Origin: Purpureocillium takamizusanense
Lineage: Eukaryota > Ascomycota > Sordariomycetes > Hypocreales > Ophiocordycipitaceae
Length of the DNA stretch: 64,000 bases
Direction: 5' to 3'
NCBI RefSeq assembly: GCF_022605165.1
Contig: NC_063071.1
Span: 372,001 to 436,000, forward strand
The translations under genes and the position numbers were made by a program. Of this stretch, positions 33,801 to 48,053 are shown in pieces. Numbering within the stretch: position 1 is the stretch's first letter; every line of letters starts with the position of its first letter. Under the pieces are notes generated by a model. The model was not told the DNA's origin. It searched no databases and was given only the letters and a program-made list of their open reading frames with translations.

Positions 33801-36342
33801 TTGATGGTAGTCCTTGTCGAGCTCTGGGCCACTCTCACCATCTTCGTCGTCCGTATCGACGCTCGAGGAATTTTCCTCTTCGTCACGCTCATCATCTGGA
33901 TCATACGTCATGTTCATAGATAATGCACGCCCATCGGATGATACAAAGAGAACAGCCCACCGTTCTGCACAGGGGTGGCAGGATCCCCGCAGGTTCTCGG
34001 GCCCTAGATTCTGGCTCAGTTCGTGAAGGGCGAGCCGCAGACGGTACCCGTCGTCCTCGTACTTGTTCAAGCGCCTCTGGGCCTCGGGGTCGACAGATGG
34101 GGGGCTATACCGTTGTGGGGTAGCCGTATTGTGATCGTCCGAAAGGCCCTCGCGTGAAGCAGCGCCGTCGCTGAGTGCCGAGGAAACACTGGTGCTAATA
34201 ATGGACGCGGTCTCGAAGTTGGCCCTGCTACCCACCATGGCGATGGGCTGTGAGATGGCCGACAGGCCTGAGACGGAAACCTGACCGGACCGCATGCTCG
34301 AGCCTGCTGAGAGTGGTCTCTTCTCGGGGAACAGGGCATTCACCAACGTGAGCAAGTCCGCGGGACTGATGACCAGGTATGGGTGGACCTCGACGGTTTC
34401 TCTCAAAGACGTGATGGACCTAGCAGGAAGCAGCTTGGCAGCGGGTACCTTGGACCGTGCGCCTTGGAATCTAGCCAGTATGCCTTCCACGTGGGCCTTG
34501 ATCTTGGGTGGTACCTGAACAGGAACGCAAGTGGCCGAGGGCTTACCGCTCCACATGCTGGAAACGTACTCGTGGGCCTTCATGGCGACCTTTTTCAAAA
34601 TCTTCTCCCTGGCATAGGGCGTGATGTGGTATTCGGCCAGCATTCCATACGACTCTGGATGGACAATGACCCCGAGGAGGAACACAAAGAAGAGACATCT
34701 CCAAACAAACCATTTGGACGTGTTTTCGACATACTTGCTGTCGAGCTTCTTGATGATGGCATTGCCGAGCTCCAGCAGGCCCTCGGGTATGCCCGTTGCG
34801 TCCTCGTCGTCGATGAGCTCGAAGAGTTCGTCCACAGCCTTGTCATAAAAGGCCTTGGCGGCCAGCTCGTCGGACTGGTTCCAGTCTGAGAGGTTGAAGC
34901 GTGTTCCGTGCTGGTCCTCGGCCCTGTCCAAGAGAAAGGCGCCATCTTCGAGAATCTTCATGAGGTACCACTCCATGTTGGATTTTCCGGACCAGTCCCG
35001 CATAGCAGTCCAAATGTTCAAGACAGATATCAAGAAGTGCTCGCTGCTCGACTTGGGCTGCTGGATGAGCCTTGCCAAGACGGTGGACCAGATGTCAGTC
35101 CTCCGCTGGTCCTCTAAGCTGTCCGGCCCCGCCGAGTTAGCAAAGCAAGTATGGATCAAGATGGACAGCGGGTCGTGCCGCTGGAAAGAAAGCAGCCGCT
35201 CGATGTCGGCATTGTGGCCGTTCCGGGCGGGTGCGCCCGAGTGGGACCGGGTGCCGGACCGGCCATGGAAGGGCAGCACCGACTCAACCGGCTCCAAGCC
35301 CTTGTGAAAGCTGAGGAAGGCGTTCAGCTCGGAGCTTGTCAGCGCACAGATCCGGGTGGCCAGGTAGTCCGGGTTGGTGCGAAGCTGAGACAAGAAATCA
35401 AGAAACGTTTCTCTGGCTGACGCGGAAATATCATGCAAGAAGGGGGCAATGGAGCGAAGGGGTCCAACGCCGATTACGGAATTAGTGGGCGTGTCCAAGC
35501 TGTCAGACGAAGCCAGAGCCGGTGAGGAGAGGGACTCCATCTCGGGCTCGAGCAAGGCGTATCGACGCAGCTCGTCGCAGCTCTTTCGGACGTCGTGAAT
35601 GGCATTGTACAGCAGGGCGAAGCTATCCTTGTCATCCTTGCGGAAGTTATCAACCAGGTTGCGGTGGGCAATCTCGCCGCATCTCGTCAGCCGGGCGCTG
35701 AGGGCGGTCGAGACCAGGTTCCTGTGTAAGCGGATGCGGGTGTTGGCGCGCTTGCGCTCCTGGTATTTGGAGAGGCGCACGACGTGGGCCAGCTCCTCGA
35801 GCGTGGTGCTCTCGTTGTCGCGGGTCAGGTGCGGGTTCGTGTACAAGGAGAGATCGTCCAACAGAGGCTTGGACCGGGACTGGGGGATCTTGTCGGCTTG
35901 GGCACGAGGGGGCGTGGCGGACCGATCCCTGGCATCGCGACGCGCGCCGCCGGCGGGCGACGGTGTCGAGAGCTGGGCGACGAGCGGACGTCGAAACGTC
36001 GCCGTCGGGCTCTGACGATGGGTGCGGCCGCGGCGCTGGGAATCCTCGGCGCGACGCCGCGGTGGGATGTGGGTGGCGTCGGACGCACGGGACGGGCTGC
36101 GCGACCCTTGGCGCCTAGCCTTGGGAGCGGCCGCTGCATGCGCGTCAGGCGACGGAGTGGGCGAGGTCGAGATGTGTGCAACGGTAGGCGACACGGCTAC
36201 ACGAGCGGCATGAGAGGTTAGCAACACGGGTCCGTCGCGGGGTCGTGCGGTGGGAGGCAGAGGCGCGCGCGCCAGCCAGCAACGTACGGGGAGAGGAACG
36301 TGTGCAGACGGGCGAGGACAAGGAGCGCTGCATGGGCATCAT
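30876..36342 (-). CDS. Large protein (1,791 residues) with C-terminal Sel1-like motifs
   Basis: The minus-strand frame is open from 36227, but a better model starts at the paired ATGs at 36342: exon 1 is 36342-36288, then a 91-nt intron (GTACGT donor, GCTAACC branch, GTGTAG acceptor), then exon 2 from 36196. Phase agrees (18 codons plus one base). The product has a basic, disordered N-terminus (about 120 residues), a long helical body, an acidic stretch (DDERDEEENSSSVDTDDE), a Ser-rich linker and a C-terminal region with two Sel1-like helical pairs: WAITAKEGYATAQRELALFYL near residue 1660 and AVHWMEAAEQGGDELASSFL near the end. Sel1 repeats are protein-interaction scaffolds. I believe this is a conserved filamentous-fungal protein but cannot name it. 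Function unknown. Confidence 0.85.
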
Positions 36343-37664
36343 AGTGATCCCATGAGGAGATTGAGCGCCAGCGCTCCGGCGGCTCGCGACGTAGCTTCGC
36401 TCGACGTGAAGCTACCTCGCGTGGCCGCGGCAAGAGGAGGCTGCTGCTGCGCAACGGCTTTTGCCACAAAGGAGAGGCGCCGACGCCAGTTCAGACGCAG
36501 GACAGGCAGGCGACTGCCAGGTGAGAAGCTATGGCGAGGCGGGGGTGGCCCTTGGATCCGGCGCGGTGGATAGATGGTGGCGAACGAGGGGGAGGGGGGG
36601 TTCGGGATCGAGGCCAGCCACGACGAGAAGCCCGGGTCGATTTGAAGGGCTCTGAAGAGCGCAAGCCGGGCAACGCAGCGCGGAAGCGATGAAGTCGCAC
36701 CGTCGCAGGTAGACGAACAGAGAGACGGAAAGATGGTAACGAGGCCGTCGCTGGCTGGTCTAGATGATGAGAAGAGGAGAGAGAGGAGGGGAGGGGAGGG
36801 GAGAGGAGAGACGGGAAAGGGAGGAGAGCCGGCCACGCGAGGAGGTTTAGGGAGAAAGAGGAAGTTGCGCTCGCGAAGACGATGAGAGGAGCCAGCGGCG
36901 GACGGCTGGCTGGCTGGCTGGCTGGGTTGCTGGTAGTGGTGCTGCGCTGTGTGAATGGATGGCGAGAGAGGACTTGCTGCTTGTACAATTGGGATGGATG
37001 GATGGGAGTTGGAACCAGAGAGAGGTATAGGTACTATACTCGGTACGGCGCTTCCATGTTATCCTGCCCACCGCGGATGTACTAAGGTACCTGTAGTGCC
37101 GTCCTACAGCACCTGCCGGGCACTACGAGCGGCTTTGCCTCGGTGCTAGTACCTGGTAGGTACAGACTGCCCAGGCAGGTCTTGAAGCGGTTTGCGGGGT
37201 CGCCATGTCCCTGTCCGCCTGCATATGAGGCGAGGTGTGGTTCAACATGGTCGACCGCGTCGCGCGCTACCAACTTGGTAGAGACGTCAGCAAGAGCAGT
37301 ACCTGTTAGCACCTTGCGCCGAGGACTAACGGACTGCACGGCGTGGGCGGGTGCCGGGATGACGTGGGCGAAGCATAGCGCGGGAGTCAGTCAGCGCGCA
37401 AGAGAGGTACTGCCCAGGTAACCGCCCTTGATGGGTGTGCAGCTGAGCTTGCTTGGGGTACAAAACCATCCACACCTTGAGGTACCGCCCGCGCCGGGGT
37501 CGGCGCTAGCTCCCTTCCCCCCCGGAAGACTGCCTGCCCTGTTGAACGAACCGCCCAGGGCTGGAGACGCACAGCAGGCAAACCGCTCCTTAAGCCTCCG
37601 GTTGACCCCTGTGCCAGCCTCCTCACCCACCTCATGTCTGGGTGCCTGGGCGCAAAGAAGCAAG

Positions 37665-37708
<44 letters not shown>

Positions 37709-40038
37709 CACGGAAGCCAGCCGAAGCAAGCAAAGGAAGCAGCAAGCAAGCGGCAGGCCGCGGGATTCGGAGCCGAGATCTGGGGAGACAGGTAACTACT
37801 GTGCAGTACTGTATCTGCTCTCATATATGTGAGGTGCTCGCGTACTTATTTGGTGCATGCGTGCGCGTGCATTGGGGGGAAAGGAAACAACAACAACACA
37901 CACCACAAAATCCAACACGCCGAGAGGAATCCATCCTCCCGGCTCGTCTTCGTCTTGTCTCGTCCCGTCGTCTCGTCTCGTCTCCCGTTCGTGTGGTCCT
38001 GTGTTCCCTCTGCCCATGGTACGAAGGAAGTTGCCCCCAAGCGGAGGCGCCCGGCCCACTGTACGAATACAGGTACAAGCTCCTCCTCAGACAGGACCAG
38101 CCCGGCGGATGGCGGGCTCAAATGCCGCTGGAAAGTGGTGGATTGGGCGGTAGAAGTGCACTATCGGGTCGACTCCCTAAGGTACCGTGAGCAGTTCAAC
38201 TCATCAGCTGCCTGGACCCGAGCTTGCACTGGGCTCCTGCCCCTGATGAGCTCACCTAGCGGCCCTCGGCCCACTGGATGCGTTGGCAGTTGGGCCCTTG
38301 ACCAGCCAGAACCGGCGCTGTGCGGGGGGTGGGACCGCCGCCGCCGCCGCGCTGGCGGGACTGTGAGGCAGGTACTAACCTACAGGTACTCTCTCCACAT
38401 CTCCGGCGGCTAGAGTCCCCGCTAGACCGTCCCGTCCCCTCCCATCCCCAACATGGCAGTCGAGCTATTATCCAATTCTGAGATGTCTGCCGCCCCTCCA
38501 ACCGTCCCTGCCCACCATCAGTCGCTCACGTCAATGCATCACTTCAACAATGCTGGCCTCGCTCGGCAGGTTTTCGACCAGCAACTGAACCGGCCTGCTG
38601 CCACGCACGGGCTTCCATCCCGCCACCGTCGTGCGACGTGACACGCTACCGCACACACGTCCATCAACACCACCACCACCACCACCACCAAAGTACAAGC
38701 ATCGCCACGCTGCGTGTCAGCAGCAGCATCGTCACGCGCCAACGTCAGCTCGGTTCTTTTCTTCGAGGGAGGCCCGCATCCGGCGGTCGCAGCGCAGCGC
38801 AACGCAGGGGAGGTCAATGGTGAGGTGAGGTGGATGAGTTGGCACTGCATGGTTGATGCATCGCCAGACAGCGGCCAACGCCTCTCCAATCCACGCCATC
38901 CACGAGACGGCGTCCCGCCTTCGCGCCAATCTCCATCGTCCACGCCACATGCATGCACGCGAGGGAGAGGGGAGTTGGTGTGCCAGCGCACCCTCTGGGT
39001 CCAATCACACCTTGATCCCCTGCTCCCTTGGAGCCTCCGCCGCCGCCTCTGGAGCATCCCGATGCCACCACCACCATCGATTCGACCCTTGTCGCCTCCC
39101 TCCGGTGCGGTTCGTCTGCAGACCGTCCGTCCTCGTCCTTAGTTGGCTTCTTCCCCTTCACCGACGTCTCGACTCGCTCGCCCGGTCAGTCAGCCAGACC
39201 TGGCTGCGTGGCGACGAGGAACCACGTGTGCATGGTTGGCTCCGCCTAGCCAGCCCTTGGCCGGACCGACAGACGTCCATACATCCCTGATCCTTCCTTG
39301 GACCAGCTCACGCCGCCGAGTTCACTCGAGTGCCGGCACGGCATGCCGCGTTGCCCTTGTCGAGCCTCCTAACAGGCCTCGGGTCAAACAGCTTTCCTTT
39401 GCGCCAGGCAGCGGTGCGAGGACAGCTGCCATGCCATGCCATGCCATGCAGGAAATTGTCCGACTGACGAACGGCTCGTGTCTCAAAAAGCCTACGGGTA
39501 CGGCACAAACTACGACTGTGTGTACGCATACATGCAAGTACAAAATACTTCGTACGAGTGTGAGTATACGTCTACTGTATGTAGCAACGATGTCTCGTCC
39601 AGCGGCGGCGCCTTGGCCGCCACGAGCGATGTCGGCACGTCCGACCTCGCAGCTCTCGTCGCCGGGACACGTGGAGCGATGGGAATCTCGAGATCCCATG
39701 CAAGGTCCCGTGACGCATGCCATCATGTCCCTGCTGGCAGTCCATGTTGGCCACGACGTGGGCGGTGGCAACACGCGCATGATGCGCAAGGCTCTGCGCT
39801 GTCAACTCCAGACGCAGAGGCAGCCCGTCGTGGTCACGCATCGTCTTGACACGGCTAAGCCAAGCCCAACTAGGGAACAACACCCTTGGAAGGAGTCGTT
39901 TTGCCTCTGCTATCCGATATCTACACCATTCCCCAGGTAACCTCGTCACTAAAACCTGCCAATACATGCGCACCTACGAATACAGCACTTTGCACTTCGT
40001 AGTCGCTTCGCCTCGTGTTGACAATGCCCAACTCGTGA
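36343..40038. other. Intergenic, simple-repeat-rich
   Basis: The large gene's promoter should lie at the left end, where there is a purine tract (about 36771-36812) and a (GGCT)n run (36905-36925). No gene is convincing. Frames such as 39143-39940 (+) and 38539-39057 (-) overlap antisense to each other and lack domains. Confidence 0.5.
37663..37711. repeat. (GGCA)n tetranucleotide microsatellite
   Basis: About twelve uninterrupted GGCA units. All reading frames through it stay open (Gln-Ala-Gly-Arg or Cys-Leu-Pro-Ala), which creates misleading open frames on both strands. Confidence 0.95.
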
Positions 40039-43438
<3,400 letters not shown>

Positions 43439-43555
43439 GACACCTGCGATACCTGCGATGCCTGCGATGCCTGCGATGCCCGAGATGCCCGCGATGCCCG
43501 TCATGTCCGCGGTGCCTGCGGTGCCTCCGATGTCTGTGATGCCTGCGATGGCGGG
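43439..43555. repeat. Degenerate 9-bp tandem repeat (GCCTGCGAT type)
   Basis: About twelve units of a 9-bp motif, GCCTGCGAT with variants such as GCCCGCGAT and GTCTGTGAT. On the plus strand it reads as Met-Pro-Ala units, on the minus strand as Ile-Ala-Gly units. It adjoins a 21-bp array. Confidence 0.85.
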
Positions 43556-43576
43556 ATCCAAATTCCGTCTGCCAAC

Positions 43577-43660
43577 TCTCCCCATTCAATAGAAACATCT
43601 CCCCATTCGATAGAAATACCTCCCAATTCGATAGAAATACCTCCCCATTCGATGAAACTG
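43577..43660. repeat. 21-bp tandem repeat, four copies
   Basis: Units containing CCCATTCGATAGAAATA recur with ATTC at 43584, 43605, 43626 and 43647, exactly every 21 bases. On the minus strand they read as seven-residue units of the type MGRYFYR and form the 3' end of the frame 43586-44068. Confidence 0.9.
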
Positions 43661-44090
43661 TGAGCAGGGCATGCTTGTTGACACATGTTCGAATCTCCGA
43701 CCCGGCATCATCCCATGCCTCCGTGCGATCGCACTGCCGTTGTTTCGAGGACCACAAAACAGGTTGACTCCGGCATGATCATTGACCAACTCTCGACATT
43801 GTATATCCGCGTACTCCCAGATTATGAGATGGGACAGAGGTCCCAGGTGGCGCTTAGTCGTTGACCAGGGCGCCATAATCATGGCGGTCAAGAGTCGGAG
43901 TTCTGGCTTCTCTGGGGGCGCCCTCCATCTCAGCTCCACACTTCCATCAAGCACGTCGGCCTTTTGCAAAATTCCATTTGGCGTGAGGATGGTATCGATC
44001 AGTTTAGGCGCGACCCAAAGGTCGAAGGTGTTGTCGAGGGATTTGGGATTGAAGTTCTCCGGGACCATCCACGCTATAGTAGACCCCCGA
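43586..44090 (-). CDS. Hypothetical exon or gene fragment, unrecognised
   Basis: A minus-strand frame has good protein character from about 44068 to 43760 (KSLDNTFDLWVAPKLIDTIL; GSVELRWRAPPEKPELRLL). It then runs into the 21-bp repeat as Tyr/Met/Gly-rich units. Directly upstream is an acceptor-like sequence with branch (CTGAC...CTATAG at about 44070-44090), so this may be a downstream exon. A neighbouring frame further upstream (NSTSGVVKVSRLHTSIIPAA) may belong to the same gene, joined by an intron or broken by an indel. No family is recognised. It may be a decaying gene. Confidence 0.3.
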
Positions 44091-45248
44091 AGTCAGTGGC
44101 AGCCGGTATGATGGAGGTGTGCAGACGCGAAACTTTGACTACTCCGGATGTCGAGTTAGACGAGGTCAGGGGTTCAGACGCAGTCCTGAAGAGGCGTAGA
44201 AGACGGAGAGGAAGACGAAGAAGAGGGGGGATACAGTCAGACGCACCACCGCGGCAGCCACGTCCACGGCAGTCACGGCCGCGCAGGTGCAGTCACGACT
44301 CACGGACGCGAAGGTACAGAGCGACCCGGATCCATTGAAGGTAATCCAGCCTGACCAGAGCTTGCCTGGCGCGCGCCTTCGATGGCCGTATGCTAAATGG
44401 GACAAAACTTCTCAAACCTGCCTCGACATTTCCCTTCCAAGACAGCGGCATCCCCATTGTGAGATACAAATTCATATGCAATTGATCCCAAAACCGCCCT
44501 GAACTTGCAGGGGAAAGGCTACCATCGGCCCCCCTTTTTTTTCTCGGAAGGTCGCGACAAGACAGGCCACCTGAGCCTGACCAGTTTGCGTAATAAGCCA
44601 CTGTACCGGTCTCAGCCCAGCGTCCAGTTCTTGACAACTAGCTGAGCAACTGCAGCGACTGGCCTCAGGAATGAGGAGAAGAGAGAAACCTAGGACAGGG
44701 GCGCGACGTCCTAATAAGCGGAGCCCACCCACAGGCTCTCGTGGATCCTTGCTGGCGGCGACTGCCGAGACCCGCAGCGCCATAGACGATCCCGCGGCAG
44801 CTCCATTGTTGATCGTAAGATACCTATGTTTTGTGCGAGACGTACGGTCTGGAAGACACGTGTTTTCCCCATTTAGCTAACGTGGACTGAACGGTCTTGA
44901 AGCGACGGCCGCCAGAAAAGCATGCTATGGCCGCCGTATATATCGAATAGCAATTGCGCTATCGTGGCGTCCCTCTTTTAGCGGCCTTGGGACTCAACAT
45001 CATGACTAAATAAATAGACGAGAGATGATGTCTAAATAACGGATTTCTTTTTAGCGTAGGATTATTCCGCGATGTGGTCAAGGTTGGCAAAGCTGGCGAG
45101 CTTGAGGAGATAGAGGTCAGTCGAACTGAACAAAGTAGGGCAGATGATTTTCAGGCAAGACTCGCGAAATATCAAACCAGGTGCCATGTCTCTTGCAAGA
45201 GACATGTTAAATTGGTGCGTCGTCAGGGAGTTCACGGAATTCTGTAGA
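44091..45248. other. No supported gene
   Basis: Short frames on both strands (e.g. 44293-44637 and 44472-44783, minus) contain a few protein-like patches but no consistent splice model. They may be leftovers of the gene whose 3' part is at 43.6-44.1 kb. Confidence 0.4.
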
Positions 45249-46956
45249 TCAATTCGATTGCTCGAGGGCTTCATAGTCGAGGCTTCTCGATTGCTTCGCG
45301 ACCTGGGCAGCCACGGCCACGACTGCCTCCACGACGGCGGTAACCCCCCTCTGGACGCCGAGGGTTTGGATACAAACCAAGTAGCGGTCGGACTTCTGCT
45401 TCGACAAAAGGCGCGTCTCGATATACCTCAGTGAGGTCCAAGAGCTCATATCCGGCTGGGACTTGCACGCGCGGGGCCATCGTGTCGTAAGCAAATATGC
45501 TGCGAATATTCTTTGTGGGCGCGTCATCTGCGCCTTCTGGAGGCATGAATCCTATATTTTCCAGCGTGACTTTGCTGCACAGTTGGGGTCTGATTGGTCC
45601 GCCATTCTCGACGACCAGGAACGTGTCCCAGTACCTTTCGTCGCGCGACTCAGATTCTGTGCTCTCATCTTGAATCCGTAACAAGTCTCCGAGAGAAGTA
45701 CCAAGCAACGTGGCTTTGCGCTCGAAAAGCTGAGCGAATTCTCGGTTCAGGCATGCGTCAGCTTCTACCCACGCGCTTGCCACGGGCGGCGGGTCGATCC
45801 TCACGAAAGGACCCGGCGCGTTGCCAACGATGCATGCATGCGCGCAAGACGCTTTCATCGTTGGTCTCCTGCGAGCGAGCTCTTCATATACATGTCCGTC
45901 CGCAACGTCAGGATGCCATATCAAGTCCGGGAGATCATCGTCCGCAACGTCGTCGGTCAACCAGCTAAGGTCACCGTTCATGACGAACCGCGCATACGCG
46001 TATTTGCGAAAACTCGAATCCAACTCTTCGTAGCACCAGCGCGCGAACAAGCTGTCGTGGTAAATGCCGCGAACGACGCATTGTCGCTCGCCGCTAATCA
46101 TGGTCGGGCGTCGCAGGCGCACGTAGCGGTCTATGTTGCCCGACCAGGCAGCCAACAGGATCAAAAGGTCCTTGTCGACAGCCGGAAGGTCGCGAGGGAG
46201 CGGTTTGTGGAGCAGAGTTAGGGTTTCGTGCGACACTGCTTTCGACTCAAACCTCGTGCCAGTAGTATCGATACCCCAGTCCTCGGTGATGTCGAATCGT
46301 GGCGGCCGCAACACGGCACGGCTATCCTGAGGGTCGGGAAATATCTGCTTGCATTCGAGAGCCGAACGCGTACACATGTCCCCGTTAAGGCATGCGTCTG
46401 GTACAGGGGGGTCGTGCAGAGCGCGCCGGTAGTCATCCATGACGGCGTACCGGGTCGGCTGGCTCATGATGACATCGAAAATCTCTTTGCCGCCCGTGGT
46501 GCCGCCATCGCGCGCTTCTTCGGCAATGGATACTTCGGGTAGAAGGTCAAGCTCTCGATACAGAGACGCATATCCGGCAACGGCGCAAGCGCGTCCGGCT
46601 CCATATCGTAATACCGCGGACTCTGGATATCGTTGAAGAAGTTGTCGCAAAGTCTGCTCGTTGGGCACGTCAGGATGCCAAAAGCAGTAAGGCATCTCAT
46701 CGTCGTTGGCAATATGCGGAATTCTGTTGCTCATAATCGCTCGCGCATTCAAGGCCCTCGTGATGGACGGGATGGTGCATTTGTCCCGCAGCTCGGTCGC
46801 ATATCCGTCATTGTAGCGAATGCCTCGGATCACGCAGCGTATTGTCAGATCGGAGTCGAGCTCCGCGGGTACAGTTTCACCCCGCAGGGCAGCTCGACTT
46901 TTGTCGGACTCATCAGCCATGGCGTGGGTGGTGTCTTTCCGTCGATGGGGAGACAT
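45249..46956 (-). CDS. Internally duplicated hypothetical protein, probable frameshift near 3' end
   Basis: The ATG at 46956 opens a frame of 561 residues to 45271. Two halves match each other. The first (about residues 38-285) has RCVIRG, then NDDEMPYCFWHPDVPNEQT, then GRACAVAG and DACLNGD. The second (about 290-520) has QCVVRG, then DDDLPDLIWHPDVADGH, then AHACIVGN and DACLNRE. A LLILLAAWSGNIDRYVRLRRP block links them. At about 45421-45432 the coding signal (GC-rich third positions) switches from the ATG frame to the neighbouring frame, which continues with IETRLLSKQKSDRYLVCIQT and stops at 45249. No intron fits the switch. A one-base insertion or sequencing error in GAGGTATATC is the simplest explanation. 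No signal peptide. No named domain is recognised and the function is unknown. Confidence 0.65.
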
Positions 46957-48053
46957 TGGCGGGCAAGTTGCTTTTATGGGCGTACGAAGTATAGCTAGCC
47001 AAGATCAGTACTCACGCTTTGCTCGTTCAATTTGTTGAGAGATATGCCTCTCTTCTTAGTCAGCCGACCCACGCGTCGGGCCATATATGCCCCTTTTCCC
47101 CTTGCTAGTTATAGCATAGATAGCTTTTTCCACAATACACACACATCTCTTCTCTTCTCAATACAATTTGGGCGGGCCAGGGACTCTGTGGCAAGTGCGC
47201 CAGGAGCTCCGCTGCTCCGGCCAATCGTGCGACCTTAGGTGAGCCGGGTGAGCCATGCAAGTGTACGAACATATAGTCGCGCGACCTAGGTGAGCCAGGC
47301 ATCTCTGCAGCGCAAGAGGAGGGGCGGCTAGCGCAGCATCTAGGATGGTCGCATTTCATTAGTTCTCGTTAGGCGCATGCTCATCACGGGGGAGATGAGC
47401 TATAACGCAGCTTAGACCGACTATGCACGGAAGGGGGCGTGCTGTCACCAACTCGAGATGGAACCACAAACGCTTATGTTAAAAAGCCATCTCTTTCTCA
47501 TAATCTTTGAGGCGAAGTATGCAACGCGGATTGATTCTCCATTCACGGTAAATGAAGGGGAATACGGCTATAAGCCATGCAGAGAGTCAGCCCTTACGCC
47601 GTCTCCGTCGACACTTGAATAGACTGAGGGCTAATAGGTTCGTGCCCTTCACCTCGACTACCTCCATGTCTCGATCGTCCGGGCCACGTCGTCTACCTGG
47701 TTAAGGCAGTAGCAGCTGCCTGCTAGGCAGCTGCAGCCACTGTAGGCAGGCTGGAAATGCGACACGGTGATCCAAGGGTTCGACGCGTCACGATCTAGGG
47801 ATCGTTGGGTTCCAAGGATCCCAAGCAGGAGGCACGATCCAACTTCAGTATATAGGTACCCTAAAACTTCCCCTATAGCATAGATACCTAGCCAGCTATC
47901 AACATCACTCTCAGTTACGACCTATAGTCTATTACCGAACGTAATACACTTATGCCTTAACGACGCCTCGTTTCATCTGCCAACATGAACCCGACCCGAC
48001 TTATCCCTTAGGAATAGCCCAGTTGTCACATGTAGTCGGGATAGTCAGGTAGC
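46957..48053. other. Intergenic, no gene seen
   Basis: Holds the presumed promoter of the duplicated gene and the 3' flank of the repeat protein. Base composition begins to shift towards AT here. A short inverted stretch of GCAGCTGCCTGC/GCAGCTGCAG type occurs near 47710-47740. Confidence 0.5.

Noticed and set aside
37663..37711. Coding Leu-Pro-Ala or Gln-Ala-Gly repeat protein
   Set aside because: A pure (GGCA)n microsatellite stays open in every frame. Flanking sequence lacks coding character on both strands.
39143..39940. 265-codon plus-strand frame
   Set aside because: Antisense to other open frames, rich in Arg/Pro/Ser, with no recognisable domain or splice logic.
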